Shown here: piece by piece, positions 45,009 through 54,163 of the stretch | Layout of the letters: the number at the start of each line of letters is the position of its first letter | Numbering within the stretch: position 1 is the first letter of the stretch | IMG/VR virus record: IMGVR_UViG_3300034200_001896 | Location: 21,764-85,763 of that record | DNA: 64,000 bases | Source: a virus | Strand: one strand, 5' to 3' | Translations under genes and position numbers: made by a program | The notes under the pieces: generated by a model | Database searches by the model: none | Told to the model about the DNA's origin: nothing | The model's input: only the letters and a program-made list of their open reading frames with translations

Positions 45009-45635
45009 ATGGTTTTCGGAAAATATCTCAATAACGAAAAAGAAAAGCAGAAAGAAGCGGCTCCACAACGTAAGTCTAGAGAAAAAGACGAAGACAATCT
45101 TGACGTAGAACACCAAGACGGACGTATATATTTTTATACTGAAGTAAACAAAGCGTCTATTTTAGACCTTAATAAAGCTATACGTTCTAGCGAAGAAGAA
45201 ATGTTACATACAGCTAATGTTTTAGATATTTCACCGCCACATATTAAGATACATATCAATAGTCCCGGTGGAAGTCTTTTTGACGGCCTTGCCGCTGTTG
45301 ATTATGTTCGTAAATGTAAAGTGCCGGTCCATTCCATTGTTGAAGGCATGGCCGCATCAGCGGCAACACTTATTTCAGTAATGGCTCACAAACGTTCTAT
45401 TAATAAACATTCTTATATGCTCATCCACCAACTCTCATCTGGAGCAATTGGAAAGTTTGAAGAATTGATGGATGATATGGAAAATAATAAAGCTTTAATG
45501 AAAGCAATTAGAGAAATATATCTGGCGAGAACTAAAATCCCAGAAAATCTGTTAAAAGATATCCTTAAAAAAGATATCTATTTTGACGCAAAGCAGTGCT
45601 TGAAGTATGGTTTAGTAGATAATATTATCGAATAG
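45009..45635 (+). CDS. ClpP/SppA-type serine protease
   Basis: 208 residues. HINSPGGSLFDGLAAVD (oxyanion region), EGMAASAATLIS with the catalytic Ser (about residue 119), YMLIHQLSSG with the catalytic His,  and an Asp in the ELMDDMENN helix or following region. The charged N-terminal 35 residues are extra. Full-length for a ClpP subunit. It could process virion proteins or, as ClpP does, degrade proteins with a host ATPase. Confidence 0.85.
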   Translation: MVFGKYLNNEKEKQKEAAPQRKSREKDEDNLDVEHQDGRIYFYTEVNKASILDLNKAIRSSEEEMLHTANVLDISPPHIKIHINSPGGSLFDGLAAVDYVRKCKVPVHSIVEGMAASAATLISVMAHKRSINKHSYMLIHQLSSGAIGKFEELMDDMENNKALMKAIREIYLARTKIPENLLKDILKKDIYFDAKQCLKYGLVDNIIE

Positions 45636-45649
45636 AAAAGGAAAATAAA

Positions 45650-46000
45650 ATGAAGACACTTGTTATGACCGCAGTAGTAGCAGCAATGTTCGTAGGTTGC
45701 ACCAGCAAGACCAGTGTACCAGCCGCCGGTTCTACCTCTACCACTGCTCCGGTAGTAGAAGTATCAGCGCCAGCAGTAACAACACAAACTTCCCCTACTG
45801 TAGCCGCTCCAGTTGCCCCACAAAGCGCCGTTGCGGTACCATCCGTAGGTGGAAGCGCTTCTGCAACAGCAGCTTCTAGCGCCTCGACAGCAGCTGCTAC
45901 ATCAACCGCATCAACCGCATCAACCGCATCAGGCGCAGCAGGCAACGCAGCACCAGCAGCCGGCGCAGCAGGTTCTGCCGCTGCAGCAGATAAGAAGTAA
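45650..46000 (+). CDS. Low-complexity lipoprotein
   Basis: 116 residues, AAAAGGAAAATAAA upstream. Signal KTLVMTAVVAAMFVGC with lipobox VGC, so the Cys is lipid-anchored after cleavage. The rest is Ala, Ser, Thr, Val and Pro, with a nine-base unit (CATCAACCG) repeated three times near 45900. Possibly an outer-membrane lipoprotein affecting superinfection. More G+C-rich than its neighbours. Confidence 0.75.
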   Translation: MKTLVMTAVVAAMFVGCTSKTSVPAAGSTSTTAPVVEVSAPAVTTQTSPTVAAPVAPQSAVAVPSVGGSASATAASSASTAAATSTASTASTASGAAGNAAPAAGAAGSAAAADKK

Positions 46001-46067
46001 TTTTTAACAATCCCGCAGGTGACGGCATGGGGAGTCCGTTTTTTTAATGGACAAATAGATGTCGTCT

Positions 46068-46592
46068 TTATTGTTTCCAATTACCATCTTTATTATTGAA
46101 ATGTTCTTCTGAATGGCAAGTTGGACAAAGAACTTCTAAATTTTCTATAGTATTATTTTCTCTATTTCTATCTTTGTGATGTACGACTAATACTTCTGGA
46201 ATTTTAGAATAATCACATCTTTCACAAATCTTTTGTTTGTTTCTAAAAGCTATATCTCTATATACACGCCCAGCATTCGTATAATGTGGTGGTTGAATTT
46301 GTTTTATCCCACCAATTCTCTGAGCTATGTCTTTGTGTTCTCTACAGCAAAAAAATAAACCGCTTCTTGAATTCTTTTTTTTAGATTCACTTAAATAAAA
46401 CATTTCTTTACAATAAGCGCATTCAACATTTGGCGTGTTTATTAAAGCGAATTTTGCTATTCTTTGTTTTTTTATTGCTTCACCTGTACATTTTTTGGTA
46501 CAATACTTAGCGTTGCCTCTATTTACTTCTGATGGTTTTGCTTCAAAGGGTTGTTCGCAGTTTAAACAATTTTTAGTTATTGTAGTAATCAT
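46068..46592 (-). CDS. HNH endonuclease beside tRNA-Ala
   Basis: 174 residues on the minus strand. Zinc pairs CLNC, CTKKC, CAYC, then CERCDY, LVVHHKDRNRENN and LEVLCPTCHSEEH. The start lies 13 bases from tRNA-Ala on the opposite strand. Homing-type by context. Confidence 0.85.
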   Translation of the reverse strand: MITTITKNCLNCEQPFEAKPSEVNRGNAKYCTKKCTGEAIKKQRIAKFALINTPNVECAYCKEMFYLSESKKKNSRSGLFFCCREHKDIAQRIGGIKQIQPPHYTNAGRVYRDIAFRNKQKICERCDYSKIPEVLVVHHKDRNRENNTIENLEVLCPTCHSEEHFNNKDGNWKQ

Positions 46593-46605
46593 ATATTATC
46601 CTCAT

Positions 46606-46681
46606 GGGGGATGGGACTGCTTGGAGTGGTCGTCTGCCTTGCACGCAGAAATTCAGTTCGGTTCGAATCCGAAATCCTCCA
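46606..46681 (+). tRNA. tRNA-Ala(UGC)
   Basis: GGGGGAT / ATCCTCC acceptor with one G-U, TCTGC/GCAGA stem with loop CTTGCAC, T-loop TTCGAAT, discriminator A. Confidence 0.88.
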
Positions 46682-46733
46682 CTTATAATTAGTGTAGACT
46701 AACTGTTTTGCACCAAAAAAAGAATCGTCCATT

Positions 46734-46925
46734 ATGAAACAAAATAAATCTAGCAATACAATGTGGTTAAGAATAATGGTAGTACTTAATACAATTGCTG
46801 TTGCTGGTTATATTTTGTATGGTGAGTGGGAAAAAAAACAACCACGGATGGTAAAACATGTTTGCCAAACCGTGGCTGCTGACCAAGATAAAGGATTGGT
46901 CGCCCTTACTTGCTTAGAAGATTAA
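46734..46925 (+). CDS. Small membrane protein
   Basis: 63 residues. MWLRIMVVLNTIAVAGYIL is a membrane anchor; the outside part has two Cys (HVCQTVAADQ, ALTCLED) that could form a disulfide. Convergent with the serine protease gene, overlapping by four bases. Confidence 0.7.
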   Translation: MKQNKSSNTMWLRIMVVLNTIAVAGYILYGEWEKKQPRMVKHVCQTVAADQDKGLVALTCLED

Positions 46926-47740
46926 ACATTCTCTAGTTGCCATAATCCTTCAGCAAGTTGCAATAATATTTTAGCATTCTCTAAGCTAACACATATTGAT
47001 ATATGTTCATAATGAACTGTACGCTTGCTCAATAAACCAATTACTTTTCCTTTATAAAAAATACCAGAGCCGCTATGGCCGGGAGCAGAAGGTAAAGTAA
47101 TAATTTCTTCATTATTTTCGTCTAATCCCATAAATCTACCATCTGTTACGATGAATATATTTTTTGGATGATAGCCTAAAGCAGCACCAGAAATCATTAC
47201 GCTAGCACCAACTGGTGGTAATTCATCGGCTAATTCTCTTGCTTCTCCTGCAATACAAGTACTTTTAATAACTGATAAATCTTGCTTTTCATTTCCTGCC
47301 ATTGGAAATGCAGCACATTTTTCACCATCTAATCTCTCAACCATCATTTCAATTTTATCTATTTGGAAGAAATAGAATCCACTTTCATCTATTTCTAGAG
47401 TTGTTTTTTGTGGGTGTGTTACATGGGCAACGCTTAATATTAAACTTTCTTTTTTATTAAAGTTATTTCTGACCACAACACCAGAACCTGTCCAGCTTTT
47501 TTCTTCACTTTTTTCTTTTGTTCCTTCTGGCATGCTTGCATTTATACCCAAAACGCTAGCTAAATTAGTTCTATGACCAGAAACTTTTGTGTAAATTTTA
47601 ACTGTGCTGCTCATTGCTTCTCTTGCGTCAGAACCTTCTTGTGCAAACAGACCGCAACGTTTAAAACAACCGCTCATCATTACTAACATCATCGTTGAAA
47701 CTATTAATTTGTGTTTAATCCATGTATTATATCCTTTCAT
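46922..47740 (-). CDS. Secreted trypsin-like serine protease lipoprotein
   Basis: 272 residues on the minus strand with GGAGAA before the start. Signal HKLIVSTMMLVMMSGC with lipobox SGC. Catalytic triad candidates: His in LSVAHVTH, Asp in KQDLSVIKS, Ser in APGHSGSGIF. A chymotrypsin/DegP-like fold without PDZ domains. One of few minus-strand genes that is not an HNH, so it may be a cargo gene with its own regulation. Confidence 0.8.
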   Translation of the reverse strand: MKGYNTWIKHKLIVSTMMLVMMSGCFKRCGLFAQEGSDAREAMSSTVKIYTKVSGHRTNLASVLGINASMPEGTKEKSEEKSWTGSGVVVRNNFNKKESLILSVAHVTHPQKTTLEIDESGFYFFQIDKIEMMVERLDGEKCAAFPMAGNEKQDLSVIKSTCIAGEARELADELPPVGASVMISGAALGYHPKNIFIVTDGRFMGLDENNEEIITLPSAPGHSGSGIFYKGKVIGLLSKRTVHYEHISICVSLENAKILLQLAEGLWQLENV

Positions 47741-47782
47741 TGCATATTCTCCTCCCTATAAAAGTAGGGGTTGGTCTATTAT

Positions 47783-47800
47783 TAACTAGTAACGAAAAAA
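47783..47800 (+). repeat. Inverted repeat flanking tRNA-Ser, left arm
   Basis: 18 bases TAACTAGTAACGAAAAAA, exact reverse complement of 47982-47999. Confidence 0.85.
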
Positions 47801-47894
47801 ATCTTCGGCATTTTCGTAACTTTTGACTATTTAATAGTTTTAGCTAATTTTTGTTTACAAAATTATTTAAGTATGTGATACTTTTAATAATTAT

Positions 47895-47981
47895 GGAACA
47901 TTGGGTGAGTGGCTGAAACCACCTCTCTGCTAAGGAGGCATACTCGAAAGGGTATCGAAAGTTCAAATCTTTCATGTTCCG
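47895..47981 (+). tRNA. tRNA-Ser(GCU)
   Basis: GGAACAT / ATGTTCC acceptor, CCTCT/GGAGG stem with loop CTGCTAA, long variable arm with GAAAGGGTATC, discriminator G. Confidence 0.9.
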
Positions 47982-47999
47982 TTTTTTCGTTACTAGTTA
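47982..47999 (-). repeat. Inverted repeat flanking tRNA-Ser, right arm
   Basis: Begins one base after the tRNA. Together the arms bracket a 217-base segment holding the tRNA. Confidence 0.85.
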
Positions 48000-48014
48000 T
48001 TTTAGGAGAATGTT

Positions 48015-48233
48015 ATGGAAATAAAAAATCTAGGTTCCCTAAAAGCTTTAGAAGTAATAGATAATCCAGATGGTACATGCACAATACATTTTGACGTTAG
48101 TGAAGATTTTCAAACAAATTTAGTTCGTGAAATGGGCTGGCCTGAATGGTCACAAGAAAGATTTGAAAAATTAATTTTAGAAGCTCTTGAAAATGCCGTA
48201 AAAGACAAACTAGTTGACAGACCAGAAGATTAG
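48015..48233 (+). CDS. Small hypothetical protein
   Basis: 72 residues, AGGAGAATGTT upstream. VIDNPDGTCTIHFDVSEDF, MGWPEWSQERFEKLILEAL. Alpha/beta; unrecognised. Confidence 0.75.
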   Translation: MEIKNLGSLKALEVIDNPDGTCTIHFDVSEDFQTNLVREMGWPEWSQERFEKLILEALENAVKDKLVDRPED

Positions 48234-48251
48234 TAGTAATCTGTTTTTATT

Positions 48252-48845
48252 ATGCAAATCACCACTACCATTAACGAAACTTCCAATAACCCTACCGATA
48301 CTCGTAATATTGTTGATAAGTATAAGCACGACCGTTTGACTAAATGGACTACAGAGCTAATTAAAAAAGACCTTCAGCAAAAGTCTTTTCCTTTTGCTGT
48401 GATGATGGAAAACTTTGTTGGTGACTTTAATCTTTCCTCTGTTCTCCGTTCTTGTAATGCAATGAATGGTCGTGAAATGTTCTATCTTGGGCGTAAACAA
48501 TATGATAGACGTGGTACCGTTGGAACGCACCACTATACTGATTTAATTAACGTAAAGACCCGCGAAGAGCTTTTAAGGCTTAAGGAACGATATACTTTTG
48601 TTGCCCTTGAAAACAGTGTTCCACAAGCAGAAAGTATTTACGACTTCCAGTGGCCTGAGAATCCTCTTATTATCATCGGGGAAGAAGGTGTTGGAATTAC
48701 TCAAGAGACTCTTGCATTGTGTGATAGATTTCTTTATATCAACCAGTATGGCAGTGTAAGAAGCATGAACGCAGCAGTAGCTGGAAGTATTGCTATGAAT
48801 GATTTTGTAATGAAATATGTAAAAAATAACAACAACATCCGCTAG
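48252..48845 (+). CDS. SpoU/TrmH-type RNA 2'-O-methyltransferase
   Basis: 197 residues. Motif 1 ENFVGDFNLSSVLRSCNAM, motif 2 PLIIIGEEGVGIT, motif 3 INQYGSVRSMNAAVAGSIAM define the SPOUT knot that methylates ribose in tRNA or rRNA. Full catalytic domain with no N-terminal substrate domain. Given the phage's tRNA genes, a tRNA target is plausible but not proven. Confidence 0.88.
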   Translation: MQITTTINETSNNPTDTRNIVDKYKHDRLTKWTTELIKKDLQQKSFPFAVMMENFVGDFNLSSVLRSCNAMNGREMFYLGRKQYDRRGTVGTHHYTDLINVKTREELLRLKERYTFVALENSVPQAESIYDFQWPENPLIIIGEEGVGITQETLALCDRFLYINQYGSVRSMNAAVAGSIAMNDFVMKYVKNNNNIR

Positions 48846-48889
48846 AATACTATTTATATCGTGCTAATAGCCGCACGAAGGAATACATA

Positions 48890-50203
48890 ATGTCTAAAAA
48901 ATATTACGTGTTGGACACAAACGTATACTTAAGCGATTGTGACGCAGTATTCGCGTATAAGAATAATAACGTAGCAATTCCATTAAAAGTATTAGAGGAA
49001 GTTGATAAACACAAAAAGCGTCAAGATGGTGTCGGTGCTAATGCAAGACAGTTTATTCGTACTCTTGATGAATTACGTGAAAAAGGTAGCCTTGATGAAG
49101 GTGCAAAGCTAGGAAAAGGTAAAGGAACCATCTCAGTAATTCCTTGTGATTTATCACTTCTTCCAACTGGATTTGAAAGTAGCAATGCTGATAATCAAAT
49201 TATTGCCGCCACTTTAACACTTATAAAAGAATTAGGCAATAACAAAAATGTATTCTTAGTATCTCAAGATATTAACATGAGAGTTAAGTGCGACTCTCTT
49301 GGTATTAATACTGAAGATTATATTCCTAATCAAATAGTTGAACGTGCAGAAGAAGTATTTACTGGGTTTGTTCAATACTTGGTAGATGATGCATTGATTG
49401 ACCGCTTCTATGCTGGTGAGAAGATAATGCTTGAAGAAAAAGATATTAAGCTATTCCCAAATCAATTCTTAATGCTAGTTTCTAATGCAAACGATAAGAA
49501 GACTGCATTAGCCAGATTTCGTGCTTATAATAAGCCTATCACAAAAGTCCGTGAATATAAAGACGGCGTTTGGGGCATTCACGCTAAAAACAAAGAACAA
49601 CAATTCGCTCTAGAATTGCTTATGGACCCTGATGTAAAGATAGTGTCCATCATTGGCCGAGCAGGTGGTGGAAAAACTCTAAATGCCCTTGCAGCTGGTT
49701 TACAGCAAATCCTAGACGACAAGGTATACAAGAAGCTTATCGTATCTCGTCCCGTACAACCAATGGGTAAAGATATTGGTTATTTACCGGGAACATTAGA
49801 AGAGAAAATGTCTCCTTGGTTAGCGCCTGTTCAAGACAATCTTGAATTCCTTATGGGTGATGATAAGGCACATTTACAGATGTTGATGGAAGCTGGAACC
49901 ATTGAAATGGAAGCATTAACTTATATTCGCGGTCGTTCTATTGCTAACGCATTTATCATCATTGATGAATCACAAAACTTAACATCACACGAATTAAAGA
50001 CTATAATAACCCGTGTTGGCGAAGGAACAAAAATTATTCTAACTGGAGATATTGAGCAAATTGACAATGCATATGTAGACGCAACAACAAACGGTCTTAC
50101 ATATGCAGTAGAAAAGCTTAAGCCATATGAAATCTCTGGTCACATCACTTTAAAGAAAGGCGAGCGCTCAGCTGTTGCTACTCTAGCCGCTCAAGTTTTA
50201 TAA
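48890..50203 (+). CDS. phoH: PIN-PhoH ATPase (PhoH2)
   Basis: 437 residues, GAAGGAATACAT upstream. N-terminal PIN ribonuclease domain: YVLDTNVYL, LEEVDKHK, NADNQIIA, LVSQDINMR. C-terminal PhoH: Walker A IIGRAGGGKTLNA (about 257-269), SRPVQPMGKDIGYLPG, Walker B AFIIIDESQN, ILTGDIEQID. PhoH2 proteins are RNA helicase-ribonucleases. phoH is frequent in marine and freshwater phages. Confidence 0.92.
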   Translation: MSKKYYVLDTNVYLSDCDAVFAYKNNNVAIPLKVLEEVDKHKKRQDGVGANARQFIRTLDELREKGSLDEGAKLGKGKGTISVIPCDLSLLPTGFESSNADNQIIAATLTLIKELGNNKNVFLVSQDINMRVKCDSLGINTEDYIPNQIVERAEEVFTGFVQYLVDDALIDRFYAGEKIMLEEKDIKLFPNQFLMLVSNANDKKTALARFRAYNKPITKVREYKDGVWGIHAKNKEQQFALELLMDPDVKIVSIIGRAGGGKTLNALAAGLQQILDDKVYKKLIVSRPVQPMGKDIGYLPGTLEEKMSPWLAPVQDNLEFLMGDDKAHLQMLMEAGTIEMEALTYIRGRSIANAFIIIDESQNLTSHELKTIITRVGEGTKIILTGDIEQIDNAYVDATTNGLTYAVEKLKPYEISGHITLKKGERSAVATLAAQVL

Positions 50204-50463
50204 TGGAAATTTATAATCAAGAATTACTAAAAATAGTAGAAAAAGAAAATCCATTAAAGAATTGGTTAGTAGATTATGTCGGTAATACTACAAAACCAGA
50301 AAATAATCAAGTAACAGTTAATAACATTATAGATGTTATGGCAAAAGAATTTCCTGAATTTTTATTAGCCGTAGCAGAAGAAAACTTTATTCGTGGTTAT
50401 CAGCAAGCTTTTAAAGATTTAGAAGCTAATGGTGAAATAACCCCAACGTTAGAAGAAAAATAA
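50203..50463 (+). CDS. Small hypothetical protein coupled to phoH
   Basis: 86 residues starting in TAATGG. VTVNNIIDVMAKEFPEFLLAVAEENFIRGY. Helical, acidic. A gene of this kind commonly follows phage phoH or replication genes, but I do not recognise a function. Confidence 0.75.
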   Translation: MEIYNQELLKIVEKENPLKNWLVDYVGNTTKPENNQVTVNNIIDVMAKEFPEFLLAVAEENFIRGYQQAFKDLEANGEITPTLEEK

Positions 50464-50467
50464 ATTA

Positions 50468-51154
50468 ATGAGTAGTGAAAATTACATTAAGGCTTCATCA
50501 AAAAAAGCAAAAAGAATTCTAAAAGAATATACTCTTTTTGATAATGTAATGGTTGTTATTAAAGATAAAGTGTCTGATGATATAGATTTAGATTTTATAT
50601 TCAACACTATTAATAAACGTATACCATCAGTACTGGCACAAGAATTAGATGTAGTATACATCGGTCAGTTTCCACAATTAAAAGCGCGTAGCGTCGAATC
50701 AGCTTATATGAACGGCGCTATTTTTCTTTCTAATGAAATAATCGATAATGATATTTTTATAAAATCAATTATTCATGAGTTGGCTCATAATGTAGAAAAA
50801 ATATTTGGTAGAGAAGTGTTTGGCGACCAAACAATTATTCAAGAATTTGTAAATAAAAGAAAACAATTACAAGATATATTAGAAAGCTACAAATTGTATT
50901 GTGACCCACGTTTATATATACAATTTGATTATAGTAGAATATTTGATGATTTTCTTTATAAAACTGTAGGTTATGATAGATTAGCACAGTTAACTACAAA
51001 ACTTTTTATTTCTCCCTATGCAGCAACTAGTTTGCGAGAATACTTTGCAAATGGTTTTGAACATTATTTTGTTGATGAAAATCCAAAATATTTAAAATCA
51101 ATCTCTCCAAGACTTTATTCTAAGATTAATTCCTTGACAAAAATGGATGACTAG
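50468..51154 (+). CDS. Zincin-type metalloprotease-like protein
   Basis: 228 residues. IIHELAHNVEKIFG (about 98-111) is HExxH, and SLREYFANGFEHYFVDENP (about 193-211) gives the third Glu, as in lethal-factor-like (ATLF) metallopeptidases. Preceding VVYIGQFPQLK and SVESAYMNGAIFLS fit the strands before the active helix. Substrate unknown. Confidence 0.75.
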   Translation: MSSENYIKASSKKAKRILKEYTLFDNVMVVIKDKVSDDIDLDFIFNTINKRIPSVLAQELDVVYIGQFPQLKARSVESAYMNGAIFLSNEIIDNDIFIKSIIHELAHNVEKIFGREVFGDQTIIQEFVNKRKQLQDILESYKLYCDPRLYIQFDYSRIFDDFLYKTVGYDRLAQLTTKLFISPYAATSLREYFANGFEHYFVDENPKYLKSISPRLYSKINSLTKMDD

Positions 51155-51183
51155 TATATACTCATATTAGAAAGTGAGTTGCT

Positions 51184-51951
51184 ATGTCAAAACATATCTC
51201 TTATTCCGCATTAAAGATGTGGAACGATTGTCCATATAAATATAAGCTTGTTTATGTAGATAATGTAGGAAAGTTTAGCGGTAGTGAATATACGGCCTTT
51301 GGCACAGCGCTTCATGAGGCGTGCGAAAAGAAACTTCTAAATAATTCTGAAGACGAAGTAAAGATTTTTTCTGATGTATTTGAAGAAGAAATCAAAAAGC
51401 TTATTGCAGAAAAAACGCCAGATGAAAAGCTTCTCTCCGAAATGCGAGAACAGGGTAAAGTGCTAGCAAAACTAGTGCTTCCAGCGGTTCAAGAAAAGTT
51501 TGGTAATTTTACTGTTCTTGCGGCTGAAGAAGACATTTATGAAAATATGTCCAAAGTTTCAAATTGGAATTTTAAAGGTTTTATTGACTTAGTTATTAAA
51601 ACAGACGATGGGAAAATTCATATTCTTGACTGGAAAAGCTGCGCTTGGGGTTGGGATATGAAGAAAAAAAGTGACCCAATTACCACCTATCAATTGACTT
51701 TTTATAAATTTTTCTATGCACAAAAGCATAATGTAAAGCCAGAAATGATTGAAACACACTTTGCTTTACTTAAGCGTACAGCCAAAAAAGACAACGTAGA
51801 AATATTTCGTGTTACAAGCGGAGATAAAAAAACTGAAAACGCTTTTAACTTATTAACAAAAGCATTATATAGTATTGATAAAAATTTCTTTCCAAAGAAT
51901 CGCTTAAGTTGTAAATACTGCGAATTTAATAAAACAAAGGAATGTCCCTAA
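51184..51951 (+). CDS. PD-(D/E)XK nuclease, RecB/Cas4-like, with Cys cluster
   Basis: 255 residues. ISYSALKMWNDCPYKYK, GTALHEACE, FKGFIDLVI..., ILDWKS (catalytic Asp and Lys), TTYQLTFYKFF (motif QxxxY). One N-terminal Cys (NDCP) and three at the end (CKYCEFNKTKECP) fit the four-Cys iron-sulfur cluster of the Cas4/AddB group. Probably recombination or DNA-end processing. Confidence 0.85.
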   Translation: MSKHISYSALKMWNDCPYKYKLVYVDNVGKFSGSEYTAFGTALHEACEKKLLNNSEDEVKIFSDVFEEEIKKLIAEKTPDEKLLSEMREQGKVLAKLVLPAVQEKFGNFTVLAAEEDIYENMSKVSNWNFKGFIDLVIKTDDGKIHILDWKSCAWGWDMKKKSDPITTYQLTFYKFFYAQKHNVKPEMIETHFALLKRTAKKDNVEIFRVTSGDKKTENAFNLLTKALYSIDKNFFPKNRLSCKYCEFNKTKECP

Positions 51952-52931
51952 TGAAAACAGCGGTTATTACTGGCATTACAGGCCAAGACGGTAGTTATCT
52001 TGCAGAGTTACTTTTAGAAAAAAATTATAAAGTTGTTGGATTAGTACGTAGAAGTGCTATGGAAGATAAAAAACTCTATAATATAGAACACTTACTAGAT
52101 AACAAAAATTTAATATTAGAAAATGGCGATTTAACTGACGCTCCATCATTGTGGAGAGTAGTTAAAGATTATCAACCAGACGAATTCTACAACTTGGCTG
52201 CACAAAGTCACGTAGGCGCATCCTTTACTTCCCCCGAGAGCACTTTAGGAATAAATGCTACGGGGGTTTTAAATTGCCTAGAGGCTATTAGAAGTTTGAA
52301 GCCAGATACTAGATTTTATCAAGCCTCCACTAGTGAAATGTTTGGCGATAATATGAACGCACCACAAAGTGAAGAAACAGTGTTATCGCCAGTTTCTCCT
52401 TATGCCTGTGCTAAAGTATATGCTCACAATTTAGTAATTAATTATCGTAAAGCATATAATCTTTTTGCTTGTTCTGGAATTCTTTTTAATCACGAATCTC
52501 CTCGTCGTGGTGAGCAATTCGTTACAAGAAAAATTACTAAAGCTGCTGCACGTATTAAATTAGGACTACAAAAAGAATTACGTCTTGGAAACTTAGAAGC
52601 AAAACGTGATTGGGGTTATGCAAAAGAATATGTAGAAGGAATGTGGCTTATGCTACAACAGCCAACACCAGATGATTATGTTTTAGGAACTGGAAAAACC
52701 TATACAATTAGTGAATTTATTTCTTGCATATCAGAAATTGCTGGTTATAATTTATCTGATTATGTTATTGTAGATGATAAATACAAGCGACCAAGTGAAG
52801 TACCATTATTATTAGCTGACCCTTCAAGAGCAAAAAAATTACTTGGCTGGGAGCCGAAGACAAATTTAAAAGAATTAGCAAAAATAATGTATGTCGCTGA
52901 TTTGGAAAAGGAACAAAAGAATGTCAAATAA
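51951..52931 (+). CDS. gmd: GDP-mannose 4,6-dehydratase
   Basis: 326 residues from ATG 51951, sharing one base with the previous stop. NAD(P) motif ITGITGQDGSYLAELLL, catalytic ASTSEMFG and YACAKVYAH, HESPRRGEQFVTRKI, LGNLEAKRDWGYAKEYV, all typical of Gmd. Turns GDP-mannose into GDP-4-keto-6-deoxymannose, the branch point for GDP-fucose (with Fcl at 62716) and GDP-perosamine (with the aminotransferase at 59158). Confidence 0.92.
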   Translation: MKTAVITGITGQDGSYLAELLLEKNYKVVGLVRRSAMEDKKLYNIEHLLDNKNLILENGDLTDAPSLWRVVKDYQPDEFYNLAAQSHVGASFTSPESTLGINATGVLNCLEAIRSLKPDTRFYQASTSEMFGDNMNAPQSEETVLSPVSPYACAKVYAHNLVINYRKAYNLFACSGILFNHESPRRGEQFVTRKITKAAARIKLGLQKELRLGNLEAKRDWGYAKEYVEGMWLMLQQPTPDDYVLGTGKTYTISEFISCISEIAGYNLSDYVIVDDKYKRPSEVPLLLADPSRAKKLLGWEPKTNLKELAKIMYVADLEKEQKNVK

Positions 52932-54162
52932 GAAAATTAAGATTTTAACTTTGAGCGACCATCCACTTTCCCCAAGCGGAGTTGGTACTCAAACCAATTA
53001 TATGATACAAGGCTTATTAAAAACAGGCAAGTATCAAATAATTTCACTTGGTGGTGCTATTAAACATCAAGATTATAGACCGGTTAAATTTCATGAATAT
53101 GGTGATGATTTTGTAATCATTCCAGTAGACGGCTACGGTACTCCTGAATTAATAAGAAGTATAATCAGTAAAGAAAAACCAGACATTCTTTGGATGATGA
53201 CAGACCCACGTTTTTACACGTGGTTATGGGCCATGGAACAAGAAATTCGTCCCAATCTTCCAATAGTTTATTATCATGTTTGGGACAACTATCCTTATCC
53301 AAAGTTTAATCGTCCGTATTATCTTTCTAATGATAAAATTTGTACAATCTCTAAATTGACAAGCGATATCGTTAAAGTAGTCACTCCAGAAGTAGAAGAA
53401 GAATATGTTCCTCATGCAGTTAACATGGATATTTTTAAACCTTTAGAAGAAAAAGAATTTTCTCATTTGAAACAACAAGGAAAAACATTATTCTTCTGGA
53501 CCAATCGCAATGCTCGTAGAAAGATGAGTGGAAGTGTTGTTTGGTGGTATAAAGAATTCCTAGATAAAGTAGGACATGATAAAGCATATCTCTTGATGCA
53601 CACCGACCCTAAAGACCCACACGGTCAAGATTTGGTTGCAATTGCAGAAGAACTTGGATTAACAAGACAAAACTTTGCTATTTCTCCCGGCAAAATTCCT
53701 GCTCCTGATATGGCAAAATTTTATAACGCCGCTGACTGTACTATAAATATTAGTGATGCAGAAGGTTTCGGTTTGTCCGTTCTAGAATCTTTATCATGCG
53801 GCACGCCAGTTATTGTTAATAAAACTGGTGGTATGCAAGACCAAGCTACTGATGGTACAGAAACGTTTGGCGTCATGATTGAGCCAGCTAGCCGTGCTGT
53901 TATTGGCTCACAAGAAGTTCCATGGATTTATGAAGATAGAGTTTCTAATACCGATGTTGTAAATGCAATGATTAAAATTCATAACATGTCTAGAGAAGAA
54001 CGCAAGGCTTTAGGTCTTAAAGCGGTAGAGCATGTAAAGAAAAATTTTAGCTTTAACAAATACCACGAACAATGGGATAAGATTATGACCGATGTTCATC
54101 AAAAGTATGGTTCTTGGGAAACACGAAAGAATCACCAATCTTGGTATGTAAAGGATTTATAA
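52921..54162 (+). CDS. Family 4-like glycosyltransferase
   Basis: 413 residues from ATG 52921, overlapping gmd by 11 bases. GT-B fold: N-terminal LSPSGVGTQTNYMIQGLL, C-terminal NISDAEGFGLSVLESLSCGTPVIVNKTGG with the E-x7-E motif. Transfers a sugar from a nucleotide donor; acceptor unknown. Confidence 0.85.
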   Translation: MSNKKIKILTLSDHPLSPSGVGTQTNYMIQGLLKTGKYQIISLGGAIKHQDYRPVKFHEYGDDFVIIPVDGYGTPELIRSIISKEKPDILWMMTDPRFYTWLWAMEQEIRPNLPIVYYHVWDNYPYPKFNRPYYLSNDKICTISKLTSDIVKVVTPEVEEEYVPHAVNMDIFKPLEEKEFSHLKQQGKTLFFWTNRNARRKMSGSVVWWYKEFLDKVGHDKAYLLMHTDPKDPHGQDLVAIAEELGLTRQNFAISPGKIPAPDMAKFYNAADCTINISDAEGFGLSVLESLSCGTPVIVNKTGGMQDQATDGTETFGVMIEPASRAVIGSQEVPWIYEDRVSNTDVVNAMIKIHNMSREERKALGLKAVEHVKKNFSFNKYHEQWDKIMTDVHQKYGSWETRKNHQSWYVKDL

Positions 54163-54163
54163 A

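Noticed and set aside
32407-48860. T4-like late promoters from ACTATTTATAT strings
   Set aside because: Only a few copies at varying distances, and the T4-type motif would be on the wrong strand.
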